Virus record (IMG/VR): IMGVR_UViG_3300036760_000668
Location: 1-37,847 of that record
Direction: 5' to 3' (one strand)
DNA length: 37,847 bases
Source of the DNA: a virus
The translations under genes and the position numbers were made by a program. Shown piece after piece: positions 1 through 6,869 of this stretch; positions within the stretch are counted from its first letter, which is position 1; the number at the start of each line of letters is the position of its first letter. The notes under the pieces were generated by a model that did no database searches, was not told the DNA's origin, and was given only the letters and a program-made list of their open reading frames with translations.

Positions 1-349
1 ATCAATTTACCCGCAGGTAAACGGCTACCGGGAAGGACCCTGAGAACATGGCACTTACTTCTGTTTGGATTGGCTGACTGCCGTTTCGGGCGACAACTCA
101 GTTAGTCAGTATGTACCACACCACAGGTTGGGTAGTCAAGCAAAAAAACGCGTACAGGTGGCGTCACACTGTCACAGCCTCGCGCGCACGAAGAGTGCTA
201 CCAACCATGTATCAAAGCAATCAATACCAATTTGCACATCCAACAGAAAAGTCTACCAATCTACTGTGACAGCAGTGACAAGAGTGACAGGCTTTCGAAA
301 CCAGGAACTTAGCCCGTCACATATAGCCCAACGAAGTCAGATCACTCAC

Positions 350-382
350 GTGACACCGTGACAAATCTGTCACACGTGTCAC
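350..382. repeat. Imperfect inverted repeat built from GTGACA units
   Basis: The left arm (350-363) carries two GTGACA words. The right arm (368-382) carries two TGTCAC words. The arms differ by a single-base length change and some central bases, with a 4-nt centre (aatc). The dyad could bind a dimeric or tetrameric protein, or extrude as a cruciform. It has no T-run immediately after it and sits downstream of the operon terminator, so a second terminator is less likely than a binding site. Confidence 0.5.
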
Positions 383-384
383 AC

Positions 385-431
385 CAAAAAACAAAAACGT
401 CACACCTCCCACCCCTCAAGGGAGATGTGAC
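385..431 (-). terminator. Rho-independent terminator of the minus-strand operon
   Basis: Read on the minus strand, 431-420 pairs with 410-399: a 12-bp stem with one G-T pair and a 9-nt loop. It is followed by a T-rich tract (397-385, interrupted by single Gs). It lies 40 bp after the stop of the primase-helicase gene, so it ends the leftward transcription unit. The stem arms contain the GTGACA word found repeatedly in this region. Confidence 0.85.
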
Positions 432-470
432 ATTCGATAAAACACCTGGAATTGAAATTAGAGAAAAGCC

Positions 471-2621
471 TTACGGCATCACACCCACCGCCGGCCACCG
501 CCAGAACCGATTCCGAACTTGATTCCCATTCGGCCCCAACACCGCCTTACCCTCGCTATCCACGACCCGCTCCTGAACATACTCGAGCCCATGCCGCCGC
601 AGAATGCGCCCGATCCGCCGCACATCAGCCTGCGTCCACGCGACCTCTGGCTTCTTGATCGACCCCGCCAGGATACGCTCGCTTGTGATCCGGTAGGCCT
701 CCGGCGGATTGAAGCCGCCCGCCACAAATCCGTCCCGATCTGTGGACACCCACATCCACACCAGATCGTCCCATCCGTCCGCTTCGTACCGGCCTTCCTG
801 TTCCTCCTCCGCCAGCTTCACCAATTCTGGATCGTCCAGATACCACGCCGCCCGCGCCTCGTACTTCGCCCGCGCCTCCGCCCACAGTTGATCGCGATCG
901 CGCTGTAGCGCCGCAATATCGATTGCCCCACAGGACACCGGCCAGAAACGCCGGCCGCCCGTTTCATCTTTCAGAAATTCATCGAGATTCACGCTGCCGG
1001 CGAACACGCACTGCCGCGCGAAGTCCTGCGGCCGGCGTTCATAGGGCGGCCGGAAACGATCAAAGCGGCACGTGATGAACGCCTTCACGGCGCCTTCTTC
1101 CGCCCGTCTTCCCACCACGTCCTGCAGCTCCGCAAACTCCACGATCCATTTGCCGTGAATGTTTTGCAGGCTGTCCTTTTCCTGCAGATCTCCCACCCGA
1201 TCCGTGAACCATTCATCGCCGGCCAATACGCGCAACGCGGTCGATTTCTTGCGCCCCTGCGGCCCTACGAGAACCAGGCAATGATCCGCCTGGCAGCCTG
1301 GCTGCATCACTCGCGCCACTGCGGAAATGAGCCAGCGGGAGCCAACCGCGCGCGAATATCGGCTATCCGCCACTCCTAGATACCGAGTGAGCCAGGGGTC
1401 CAGGCGCTCGACGCCATCCCACTGTAGCTTCGCTAAATACTCGCGCACCGGATGGAACTTGGCGTTCTGCGCGACGGCCGCCACCGCCTCGGCGGCATTC
1501 GTCTTACCCACATGACAGCCCTGGTGCTGTAAGTACTCGGCCAGCCGGATATCGTCGACCTCGCACCACTCGCGGGCCTGCCCATCCCACGGCGTCCCCT
1601 GGAGCGCCATTGTCCGCACCGCGAATTCATCGTGCGATACCATGCCCGCGAGTTCCTCGAGATGAGTCAGGAATGTGATCGCATTGGCCAGCATTGGCTT
1701 AATTCCGTTGTTGTCGCCGCGGATCAGCATGCCTTCCCAGGCTTCACCCCGGACCGCTTCAGCCACGGTGGCCACCTTGCGTTTGCGCGTCTTCCTCCGC
1801 GCCTTGCCAAGTTGCCGGATCGTCTCTTCGGGCCCGCGCTGCGCCAGAAAATCGTCGATCCCGTTGACGGTCTCCGGTATATCGGACGGCCAGTCGAACC
1901 AACTGATTTCCGCTCCGCGGCTTTCCAGCTCGCGCGTCAATCCGCGACGCGCCTGTGCAACGCCTTCGTTCGCCTTGACGTTCGTGTCGTACAAAAGCAC
2001 GACGTGGCGCCCCGGCCACTCGACGCGGCCGAGATCCGCGATGGCGCCTTTGACATTCCGCCAGGTCCCGGGCCGTTCGTCTTCGATGCGGCCGATCTTA
2101 CCCCGCCACGAATAGACGCCTTGCAGTCCGATAGGAACAAACGCCGGCGCGTCGGCCGCGTCTCCCAGCCCGTGCCACGCCAGGCGCCATAGAGCCAGCG
2201 CCTTGAACTCACCCTCGACAATCACCAGCGGCATCCCGGCATCGTCCAGCCAGCGCGCCTCCATCGTGGGGGGGAAATATAGCGCGTTGCCGCGACCTGG
2301 CGGCCCGATGTACTTCCGTCCCTGGCGCATCGTTCCCAGGTGATCCGCTTCAAGATCCGGATGATCCCGGCGGATGCGGTACAAGATGACGTGGTTTTCA
2401 CCAGGCCAAATGTACGGAATCGCAATGCCGCCAAAGTCGGGGCCGCCCTTCCACTCGTGCCCCTCCTTCCCCGCCTGGCCGACCAGCTCGGCGCCGTCGA
2501 AAGAACCGACTCGACGCAACAATGCCGCATCCGCATGCTCGCGTGAGATCCACCGAGCCTCCAAAGCCGCATAGTCCGAGTCTGACAACGGCCCTCCAGT
2601 GAGATTAGGCGGCAGGTTCAC
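471..2621 (-). CDS. VapE-type primase-helicase with N-terminal TOPRIM/DUF3854-like region
   Basis: Likely the phage replication protein: a primase-like module joined to a D5/VapE-type superfamily 3 ATPase. The N-terminal part has a TOPRIM-like VIVEGEFKA (about residues 133-141) and VVLLYDTN (about 207-214), as in DUF3854 primase-like domains. The ATPase part has Walker A GPQGRKKST (about 453-461), a Walker B-like KWIVEFAEL (about 491-499) and the VapE-family signature LKDETGGRRFWPV. The GTG start at 2621 is chosen because GGAGG lies 8 nt upstream. A longer TTG start at 2666 exists but lacks such a site. With GTG the product has 716 aa. It overlaps the upstream gene by 17 nt and is the last gene before the terminator. 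Confidence 0.88.
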   Translation of the reverse strand: MNLPPNLTGGPLSDSDYAALEARWISREHADAALLRRVGSFDGAELVGQAGKEGHEWKGGPDFGGIAIPYIWPGENHVILYRIRRDHPDLEADHLGTMRQGRKYIGPPGRGNALYFPPTMEARWLDDAGMPLVIVEGEFKALALWRLAWHGLGDAADAPAFVPIGLQGVYSWRGKIGRIEDERPGTWRNVKGAIADLGRVEWPGRHVVLLYDTNVKANEGVAQARRGLTRELESRGAEISWFDWPSDIPETVNGIDDFLAQRGPEETIRQLGKARRKTRKRKVATVAEAVRGEAWEGMLIRGDNNGIKPMLANAITFLTHLEELAGMVSHDEFAVRTMALQGTPWDGQAREWCEVDDIRLAEYLQHQGCHVGKTNAAEAVAAVAQNAKFHPVREYLAKLQWDGVERLDPWLTRYLGVADSRYSRAVGSRWLISAVARVMQPGCQADHCLVLVGPQGRKKSTALRVLAGDEWFTDRVGDLQEKDSLQNIHGKWIVEFAELQDVVGRRAEEGAVKAFITCRFDRFRPPYERRPQDFARQCVFAGSVNLDEFLKDETGGRRFWPVSCGAIDIAALQRDRDQLWAEARAKYEARAAWYLDDPELVKLAEEEQEGRYEADGWDDLVWMWVSTDRDGFVAGGFNPPEAYRITSERILAGSIKKPEVAWTQADVRRIGRILRRHGLEYVQERVVDSEGKAVLGPNGNQVRNRFWRWPAVGVMP

Positions 2622-2838
2622 GCATCCCGTCCTCCGGCGCCGACGCTTTTCGCTTGCGATTCGCAAGCTTTCCCCAGTTGTTCCGCCGCCATGCGATCGC
2701 CTTCAGGGCGCGGCCCCGGGCACAGTCGCAGCGCTCCAATCCGCCGGAGAAAGCATCCATGCACCACAAGCCCTCGAACTGCCGGCACTGACCGCAGGGT
2801 GCCGGCAACGGGCCGCGTTTGCGCCGGCGGCGTCTCAT
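2605..2838 (-). CDS. Small basic cysteine-rich protein, unknown function
   Basis: A 77-aa protein starting with an arginine-rich stretch (MRRRRRKRG), followed by CGQC, WC and CDC cysteines that could bind one zinc ion. The C-terminal half is again basic (NWGKLANRKRK). The start overlaps the stop of the DUF5131 gene (ATGA), and its 3' end contains the ribosome-binding site of the primase-helicase gene. A nucleic-acid-binding role is plausible from charge and cysteines, but no family is recognised. Confidence 0.6.
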   Translation of the reverse strand: MRRRRRKRGPLPAPCGQCRQFEGLWCMDAFSGGLERCDCARGRALKAIAWRRNNWGKLANRKRKASAPEDGMREPAA

Positions 2839-3495
2839 GCACCGGGGAACTCCCGCCATTCCAGCCCATCGAGCAGCGCGCCGGCCAAGAAGAACGGCAC
2901 ACCCGCCGCCACGCACTGATCGCGCACACGCCGTACCCACTCCGGATGCATGGGCCGCGCACCCGGGCCGGACTCCCCACCCACAATTACCCAGTGGATG
3001 CCACTACCCAACAGTTCGTCCAAAGGCGTGTGCATACACAGCTCACCGCATTTTGGACAGGCGAATCCGGGATCGTCTTCCGGCCCTGCTTCAATGGCCA
3101 GGGACTCCGCACCCACCCATTTGCAGGCGCCGCACTCTAAGCCGGTCTCCGTCCAGCGCTCCAGATCCACGGGCCCAAGCAGCGGTTCGATGGACAAGCC
3201 GCGGCGCCCGAACCGGGTCCCCAGCAACTCCGTCACGCGCCACAGGTAATCCGCGCTCTCCACCGACGTCATCCCCACGACGTTCAGTCGCGGATTTTCC
3301 AACCAGGCCGCCGGCAAAAGGCGCCGGAAATTCTGCGGCCGTTTCGTCAGCAGCAGCCAGTCCAGCCAGGGCGTCGCCTCGATCAGCGGATACAGTTGTC
3401 GCTCCCGGATCCCTTGCAGATACGCGCCCTCTTCCATCACGTCGCAGTGCGACCCGCAAAATACGGGAATTATATAGATGACTACCTTTTTTCTC

Positions 3496-3524
3496 TTGAC
3501 AATCGTGAGGGAGTAATCTACTAT
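3496..3524 (+). promoter_or_regulatory. Sigma-70-like promoter of the IS passenger gene
   Basis: TTGACA at 3496-3501 and TACTAT at 3519-3524 are separated by 17 bp, just inside the left IS end. An inverted repeat CTACT/AGTAG overlaps the -10 region and start point and could be an operator. The promoter points at the passenger gene and probably also serves the transposase. Confidence 0.75.
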
Positions 3525-3540
3525 AAAAGAGTAGCAAGCA

Positions 3541-3557
3541 GCCCGAATCCATCGGGC
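3541..3557 (+). promoter_or_regulatory. Leader hairpin just before the passenger-gene ribosome-binding site
   Basis: GCCCGA and TCGGGC form a perfect 6-bp stem with a 5-nt loop. It ends a base or two before the AGGAG of the passenger gene (ATG at 3570). Such a hairpin could tune translation or shield the IS genes from read-through. No T-run follows, so it is not a typical terminator. Confidence 0.5.
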
Positions 3558-3569
3558 AGGAGAAAAAAG

Positions 3570-4067
3570 ATGACCCAAACGACGTTCACCAAGACCGATG
3601 CCACTGGCGTAACTTTCGGTGGCCACAAGATTTCCTCTGACTTTGTTGTGGGCGGCAAATTCGTGCCCTGGTCCACGCTCAAAGCGGCGGCAGTACAAGA
3701 AGACAAGGCCCTTGCCGCCGCATATGCCGACGTGCTGGCGCGCGCCGAAAAGGCGGAGGCTAGCCGTCAAACATCGGAGAACTGGAAGCAGTACGGCTAT
3801 CCCCTGCGCACTGGATTTAATGGCGCGTATCGTGGCCAGATCGTCATGTGCGCCTGGGAAATCCGCCGCGTCCAACGCAAGGGCGTTGATGCTCACGTCG
3901 GCTATATCGTCGAGTGGGACCGCTCGACCAACACCACATCCATTATCGCCACGTCGCCGGAATTGCCTGATTTCGACGCAGCAACGGCGTGGGTGCGTGA
4001 GAATTACGGCTCCTCCACTGAGGATATCGGCGGAGAGCGCACGGCCAGCACATGGCTCTACGCCTAA
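3570..4067 (+). CDS. IS passenger gene, unknown function
   Basis: A 165-aa protein preceded by AGGAG and by the IS-internal promoter. It starts MTQTTFTKTDATGVTFGGHK. It has an alanine/glutamate-rich, probably helical stretch around residues 45-65 (AAAYADVLARAEKAEASR), then an aromatic, strand-rich part (YRGQIVMCAWEI, HVGYIVEWDRSTNTTSII). No membrane segment, signal peptide or known motif is seen, and I do not recognise the family. It is not needed for the standard IS1595 DDE chemistry, so it is cargo or a regulator. IS1595-family elements with passenger genes are known. Confidence 0.8.
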   Translation: MTQTTFTKTDATGVTFGGHKISSDFVVGGKFVPWSTLKAAAVQEDKALAAAYADVLARAEKAEASRQTSENWKQYGYPLRTGFNGAYRGQIVMCAWEIRRVQRKGVDAHVGYIVEWDRSTNTTSIIATSPELPDFDAATAWVRENYGSSTEDIGGERTASTWLYA

Positions 4068-4163
4068 ATCTCTGCCGTGCCCCTCGCCTTCATCGGCCTC
4101 CGGGTAAGCAAAGCGTCCGAAGGGAAATCGGGGCCGGTACGTAACCCGGCAAAGGTCCAAACG

Positions 4164-5081
4164 ATGAGCAAATCTACAATCAGCACGTTCGAGCTTTTCG
4201 ACCTCTTCCCAGACGAAGAGTCCGCCCGCGTGTACCTGGAAGGTCGCCTCTGGCCTGATGGCGTAGCCTGCCCGACCTGCCAAGCCAAAGACCGTATCAC
4301 GCCGCGCGCCAACGGCTACTATCGCTGCAACGCGTGCCAACTTGATTTCACGGTGCGCACTGGGACGATTTTCGAGCGGTCGCACGTCCCGTTGCATAAG
4401 TGGGTCTATGCCATGTATTTGCTCGTAACGGCCCGCAAGGGAATCTCTTCGTTGCAACTTGCGAAGGAGATTGGCGTGACTCAGAAAACCGCGTGGTTCG
4501 TCCTGGGGCGATTGCGCGAGGCGTGCGGCGGGGAGTTTGAAAAACTCCAAGGCACTATCGAGATTGACGAAACGTTCGTCGGCGGGAAAGAGAAAAACAA
4601 GCACGAACACAAAAAGCTCAAAGCTGGACGCGGATCGGTCGGCAAGACTGCCGTACTCGGAATGCGAGAGCGCGGCGGGCGTACGGTGGCGATGGTCATA
4701 CCGAGTACCGATGCCGGGACAGTCCAAAACGAAATCCACGGCGCGGTGAAAGTCGGATCGCAACTCTACACCGATGAGTTCGGCGCATACACGGATTTGG
4801 ATGGCCTGTTCTTTCGTCACGAGACGGTCAACCACAGCGCGAAAGAGTTCGTCCGAGGTTCGGCCCACACTAACGGCATCGAGAGCGTCTGGGCCGTCCT
4901 GAAGCGCGGGCTGCATGGCGTCTACCATCACGCCAGCCCGAAGCACTTGCATCGCTACGTAGATGAATTTACGTGGCGACTGAATGAAGGCAACGTCAAG
5001 CGGCACAGCCTGCGACGGCTGGACAGTTTCGTAGACGCGACGAAGGGCAAGCGCCTCACCTATCGGAGGCTCTGCCGATGA
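4164..5081 (+). CDS. IS1595-family (ISXO2-like) transposase
   Basis: A 305-aa DDE transposase. An N-terminal zinc ribbon has C36, C39, C55 and C58 (CPTC ... CNAC). A helix-turn-helix-like region around residues 90-115 includes LQLAKEIGVTQKTAWFVLGR. The catalytic core shows D135 (IEIDETFVGG), D204 (YTDEFGAY) and N237/E240 (HTNGIESVW), the ISXO2-type pattern. The ATG at 4164 starts the conserved part; an upstream ATG at 4077 would add unrelated residues. It lies 96 bp after the passenger gene and overlaps the next small ORF by ATGA. It appears intact. Confidence 0.95.
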   Translation: MSKSTISTFELFDLFPDEESARVYLEGRLWPDGVACPTCQAKDRITPRANGYYRCNACQLDFTVRTGTIFERSHVPLHKWVYAMYLLVTARKGISSLQLAKEIGVTQKTAWFVLGRLREACGGEFEKLQGTIEIDETFVGGKEKNKHEHKKLKAGRGSVGKTAVLGMRERGGRTVAMVIPSTDAGTVQNEIHGAVKVGSQLYTDEFGAYTDLDGLFFRHETVNHSAKEFVRGSAHTNGIESVWAVLKRGLHGVYHHASPKHLHRYVDEFTWRLNEGNVKRHSLRRLDSFVDATKGKRLTYRRLCR

Positions 5082-5191
5082 AACCTCCCGTCCCTCCGAT
5101 CCTCGACAAGATGGCCGATTTGGTGCTGAATTATCGACCGAAAGAGAAGGCCAAAAAGCCCCGAAAACGGAAGAAAGCGAAGCGCTCGTAA
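5078..5191 (+). CDS. Short lysine/arginine-rich ORF of the IS
   Basis: A 37-aa ORF whose ATG overlaps the transposase stop (ATGA), suggesting translational coupling. It begins MKPPVPPILDKMADLVLNYR and ends in a tract of mostly K and R (KKPRKRKKAKR). The charge suggests binding to DNA, RNA or the transposase. It ends 22 bp before the right terminal repeat. It may be an accessory of transposition; function unknown. Confidence 0.55.
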   Translation: MKPPVPPILDKMADLVLNYRPKEKAKKPRKRKKAKRS

Positions 5192-5467
5192 GTGGCTGGG
5201 AATTATGAGTGTAGGTAGTCATCTATATAATTCCCCAAAATACGCGCCACAGTTCACCACAGGCCTCTGCCTCGCGATTCCACTTAAGCGGCTGTTCCCA
5301 ATACCCTTCCGAGAGCGCCCGGCGTCCGGCATCCTTGCCCCACACATTGTGCCCATACCGCACCGCCTCCCGCTCCGCGTAACAGTGGTCGCATCCCGGC
5401 GAAACCTTCGTGCAGCCCCACCACGGATTAAACGTGGCATGCGTCCACTCGATTTTGGAGCGTTTAC

Positions 5468-5815
5468 TCATAGTTTCGCCCGGAATCGTTCTAGCGCCCC
5501 GATATGGACATCCAGGGCTGACGGACCCGCGCAGCCGCAGGTTCGATTTCGGCATCCTTTCAGGAGTCGGATCGCCCCATCGCACACGCGTGCGGCCCTG
5601 GTCCACCACCATCGCCGCGACCTCCGGAGGAAACAGGGCGTCCATTGCCCGATAGGATAGATTCGTTCCGGCACATCCGCCGGGTGTACCGCCTCGATGA
5701 AGTCCGACAAAATCGCATTCAGCTCCCGCAACCGAATACATTCACCGCGCAACAGAGTCAATTCGCAATGCGCCTGGTTGGCTTCATCCTCGAACCGGCG
5801 AACCAGCTCAGACAT
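5468..5815 (-). CDS. Coiled-coil-type small protein, possibly frameshifted
   Basis: A 115-aa frame with GGGAG six nt before its ATG. The stop overlaps the start of the DUF5131 gene (ATGA). The first 55 residues look protein-like and helical (MSELVRRFEDEANQAHCELT, LRELNAILSDFIEAV). The second half is rich in W, R and C and looks out of frame. The neighbouring frame over 5645-5472 reads more naturally (MDALFPPEVAAMVVDQGRTR) and runs into the DUF5131 start. A frameshift near 5645, or two overlapping genes, would explain this. Function unknown. Confidence 0.55.
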   Translation of the reverse strand: MSELVRRFEDEANQAHCELTLLRGECIRLRELNAILSDFIEAVHPADVPERIYPIGQWTPCFLRRSRRWWWTRAARVCDGAIRLLKGCRNRTCGCAGPSALDVHIGALERFRAKL

Positions 5816-5992
5816 GATCGTCTCCCGCGTACCCCGTACGTACCGCCCCCGCCCGGTTTCGCCTTTTTACGCCTACCGTCCCTTTTGCTAACCTGTTAGT
5901 TTGTGAAAAGAAAGAGCTTCCAGAAACGTGGGTAGGTATAATGCGTATGTCGATGGGAGAAGACATTGGCAGTATTATCAAGTAGTTAACTC
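5816..5992. other. AT-richer intergenic gap with a small palindrome
   Basis: No gene is seen between the coiled-coil gene and the C39-like gene. The stretch is AT-richer than its surroundings and includes the near-palindrome CTAACCTGTTAG at 5888-5899 and TATAAT-like words on both strands. It could hold a promoter for the genes to the left, but no -35/-10 pair with good spacing stands out. Confidence 0.4.
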
Positions 5993-6544
5993 CTATAGCA
6001 AGTTTTGCGTACCATGCACGGGCTGTTCGAGTTCGACGACATGCGTCAAACACCACCCACCGCTGGCTTTCGGCTCACACTGCTTGAGAAGCCACGGCAC
6101 TACGCTCGAGACCCATTCAGACAACGGCACCCAGCCCCCTACACACAGGCAGTTCACGTCAAAGACATTCTGCTCTTCGCCGTCGATCCTCATCGAACCC
6201 ACCCAATGCGTATGCCGGTACCCCGCCGCCATCGGCTGCCACGGCGCGGTCCACGGACCCTCCCACTGAATACGAACAAGGCCGTACTCCGGCCACCGAC
6301 GAACTCCTCGACTCCAGCTCCAACGCACGCCAATGGCCCGCAGAACATCCCACATCAATGTGGGATTCAGATATCCCTTCTGTTCGAAGTCGCCAAGATG
6401 CGGCCGGACCTCTGCGATTGTCATACCACACATTGCCGCGATAGCAGCCGGTCCGCAGTTGAACCCCCACTCGTCGCCGGCACTTTGAGCATCATCCAGC
6501 GTGAAGCGGGCCGCCATCAACCGGCTCTCAGTCCTCGGAGTCAT
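5993..6544 (-). CDS. C39-like cysteine peptidase fold protein
   Basis: A 183-aa protein with FNCGPAAIAAMCG (C30), then HTHWVGSMRI (H113) and FDVN (D129/N131). This is the Cys-His-Asp/Asn order of papain-like C39 and related folds, with NCGPAA the usual nucleophile signature. There is no signal peptide, so it would act in the cytoplasm or in the virion. The ATG at 6544 has GGGAG seven nt upstream and overlaps the previous stop. It could be a protease, a peptidoglycan amidase-like lysin or an inactive relative. The fold assignment rests on motifs only. Confidence 0.55.
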   Translation of the reverse strand: MTPRTESRLMAARFTLDDAQSAGDEWGFNCGPAAIAAMCGMTIAEVRPHLGDFEQKGYLNPTLMWDVLRAIGVRWSWSRGVRRWPEYGLVRIQWEGPWTAPWQPMAAGYRHTHWVGSMRIDGEEQNVFDVNCLCVGGWVPLSEWVSSVVPWLLKQCEPKASGGWCLTHVVELEQPVHGTQNLL

Positions 6545-6708
6545 CCATGCTCTCCCTCTATTGCCGTCACCTGACCGCCTGCGCCGCCAAGCTCCGCGCC
6601 CGTGGCATGTCGCCCGCCGAACTCCGCGTCCACCGCCGCTGTGGATGCCCCGTCTGGATTATCGGCCTCGATCCCCACGGCGAAATCGTCCGAATGCTGC
6701 TCGGACAC
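6541..6708 (-). CDS. Possible small acidic ORF
   Basis: A possible 55-aa ORF from a GTG at 6708 (SEQHSDDFAVGIEADNPDGA). It ends by ATGA overlap with the C39-like gene. It overlaps the end of the HTH gene in another frame, and its AGGAGG lies too close to the GTG to be ideal. Support is the coupling to the next gene and a plausible acidic composition. It may equally be a continuation of the HTH gene after a frameshift. Confidence 0.25.
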   Translation of the reverse strand: MSEQHSDDFAVGIEADNPDGASTAAVDAEFGGRHATGAELGGAGGQVTAIEGEHG

Positions 6709-6850
6709 GCCTCCTCGCCGCCAAACGCCAGCCCACGCCTTCCTCCGGCCGAAAAAGCTGACGGACTGTCTTCGCATCCAGATTCCACATCTCCGCGATC
6801 TCGTGCGGCGTATAGTGCCGCTCGTCTGCCTTCACCAGCGTGCCACTCAT
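6659..6850 (-). CDS. Small helix-turn-helix protein
   Basis: A 63-aa protein whose N-terminal half reads as a DNA-binding HTH (HYTPHEIAEMWNLDAKTVRQ, residues about 12-31), as in MerR/excisionase-like phage regulators. The C-terminal half is an arginine-rich tail that may be shadow sequence after a frameshift. It could be a regulator or excisionase-like DNA-bending protein. It lies 19 bp after the winged-helix gene, in the same direction. Confidence 0.6.
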   Translation of the reverse strand: MSGTLVKADERHYTPHEIAEMWNLDAKTVRQLFRPEEGVGWRLAARRRVRAAFGRFRRGDRGR

Positions 6851-6869
6851 GTTCGAAACCGCTCCTGTT

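Larger units (their letters stand above)
163..432. repeat. GTGACA/TGTCAC short-repeat cluster, partly iteron-like
   Basis: GTGACA occurs at 266, 275, 284, 350, 358 and 427, and its complement TGTCAC at 170, 368 and 377. The copies at 266, 275 and 284 are spaced by exactly 9 bp, like short iterons. The hexamer is far denser here than chance would give in about 270 bp. Repeated binding words next to a replication gene are typical of initiator, partition or repressor sites; which one applies cannot be told from sequence. Confidence 0.6.
1..470. other. Gene-free left end with repeated GTGACA motifs
   Basis: No convincing gene is seen here. The stretch is visibly less GC-rich than the operon beside it. 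It holds the terminator of the minus-strand operon (385-431) and a cluster of GTGACA/TGTCAC words. A plus-strand open frame at 65-361 has no recognisable protein character. Because it lies just downstream of the primase-helicase gene, a replication origin, a partition site or a regulatory region is possible, but this is inference from position and repeats only. Confidence 0.6.
3465..5235 (+). mobile_element. Complete IS1595-family insertion sequence, 1771 bp, with passenger genes
   Basis: Perfect 22-bp terminal inverted repeats lie at 3465-3486 and 5214-5235 (starting GGGAATTATATA). They are flanked by an 8-bp direct repeat CAAAATAC at 3457-3464 and 5236-5243, the duplication length known for this family. 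Inside are, on the plus strand, a passenger gene (3570-4067), the DDE transposase (4164-5081) and a short basic ORF (5078-5191). The element opposes the direction of the phage gene it splits. The perfect repeats and duplication indicate a recent insertion. Confidence 0.95.
2835..5471 (-). pseudogene. DUF5131 (phage Gp37/Gp68 family) protein, interrupted by an IS1595-family element
   Basis: The N-terminal part (5471 down to 5236) begins MSKRSKIEWTHATFNPWWGC and contains the three-cysteine motif typical of the family (C20, C27, C30). After residue 78 (ELWRVF) the frame runs into the insertion and stops in the IS end. The C-terminal part resumes at 3464 with VFCGSHCDVMEEG and includes LLLTKRPQN and IHWVIVGGESGPGARPM. 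Removing the IS and one copy of the 8-bp duplication restores the frame exactly (WRVF-CGSHC). The start overlaps the stop of the upstream gene. The C-terminus appears to lack the KQWG-type stretch usual in the family: VPFF is followed almost at once by ALLDGLEW. The biochemical role of the family is not settled. The gene is almost certainly inactive here. Confidence 0.9.

Noticed and set aside
65-361. Plus-strand ORF of 98 aa in the left gene-free end
   Set aside because: No ribosome-binding site, no protein-like character; it merely reads through the GTGACA repeats.
2835-5222. Uninterrupted minus-strand ORF of 795 aa
   Set aside because: It runs antisense through the IS. Only the part left of 3465 belongs to the phage gene.
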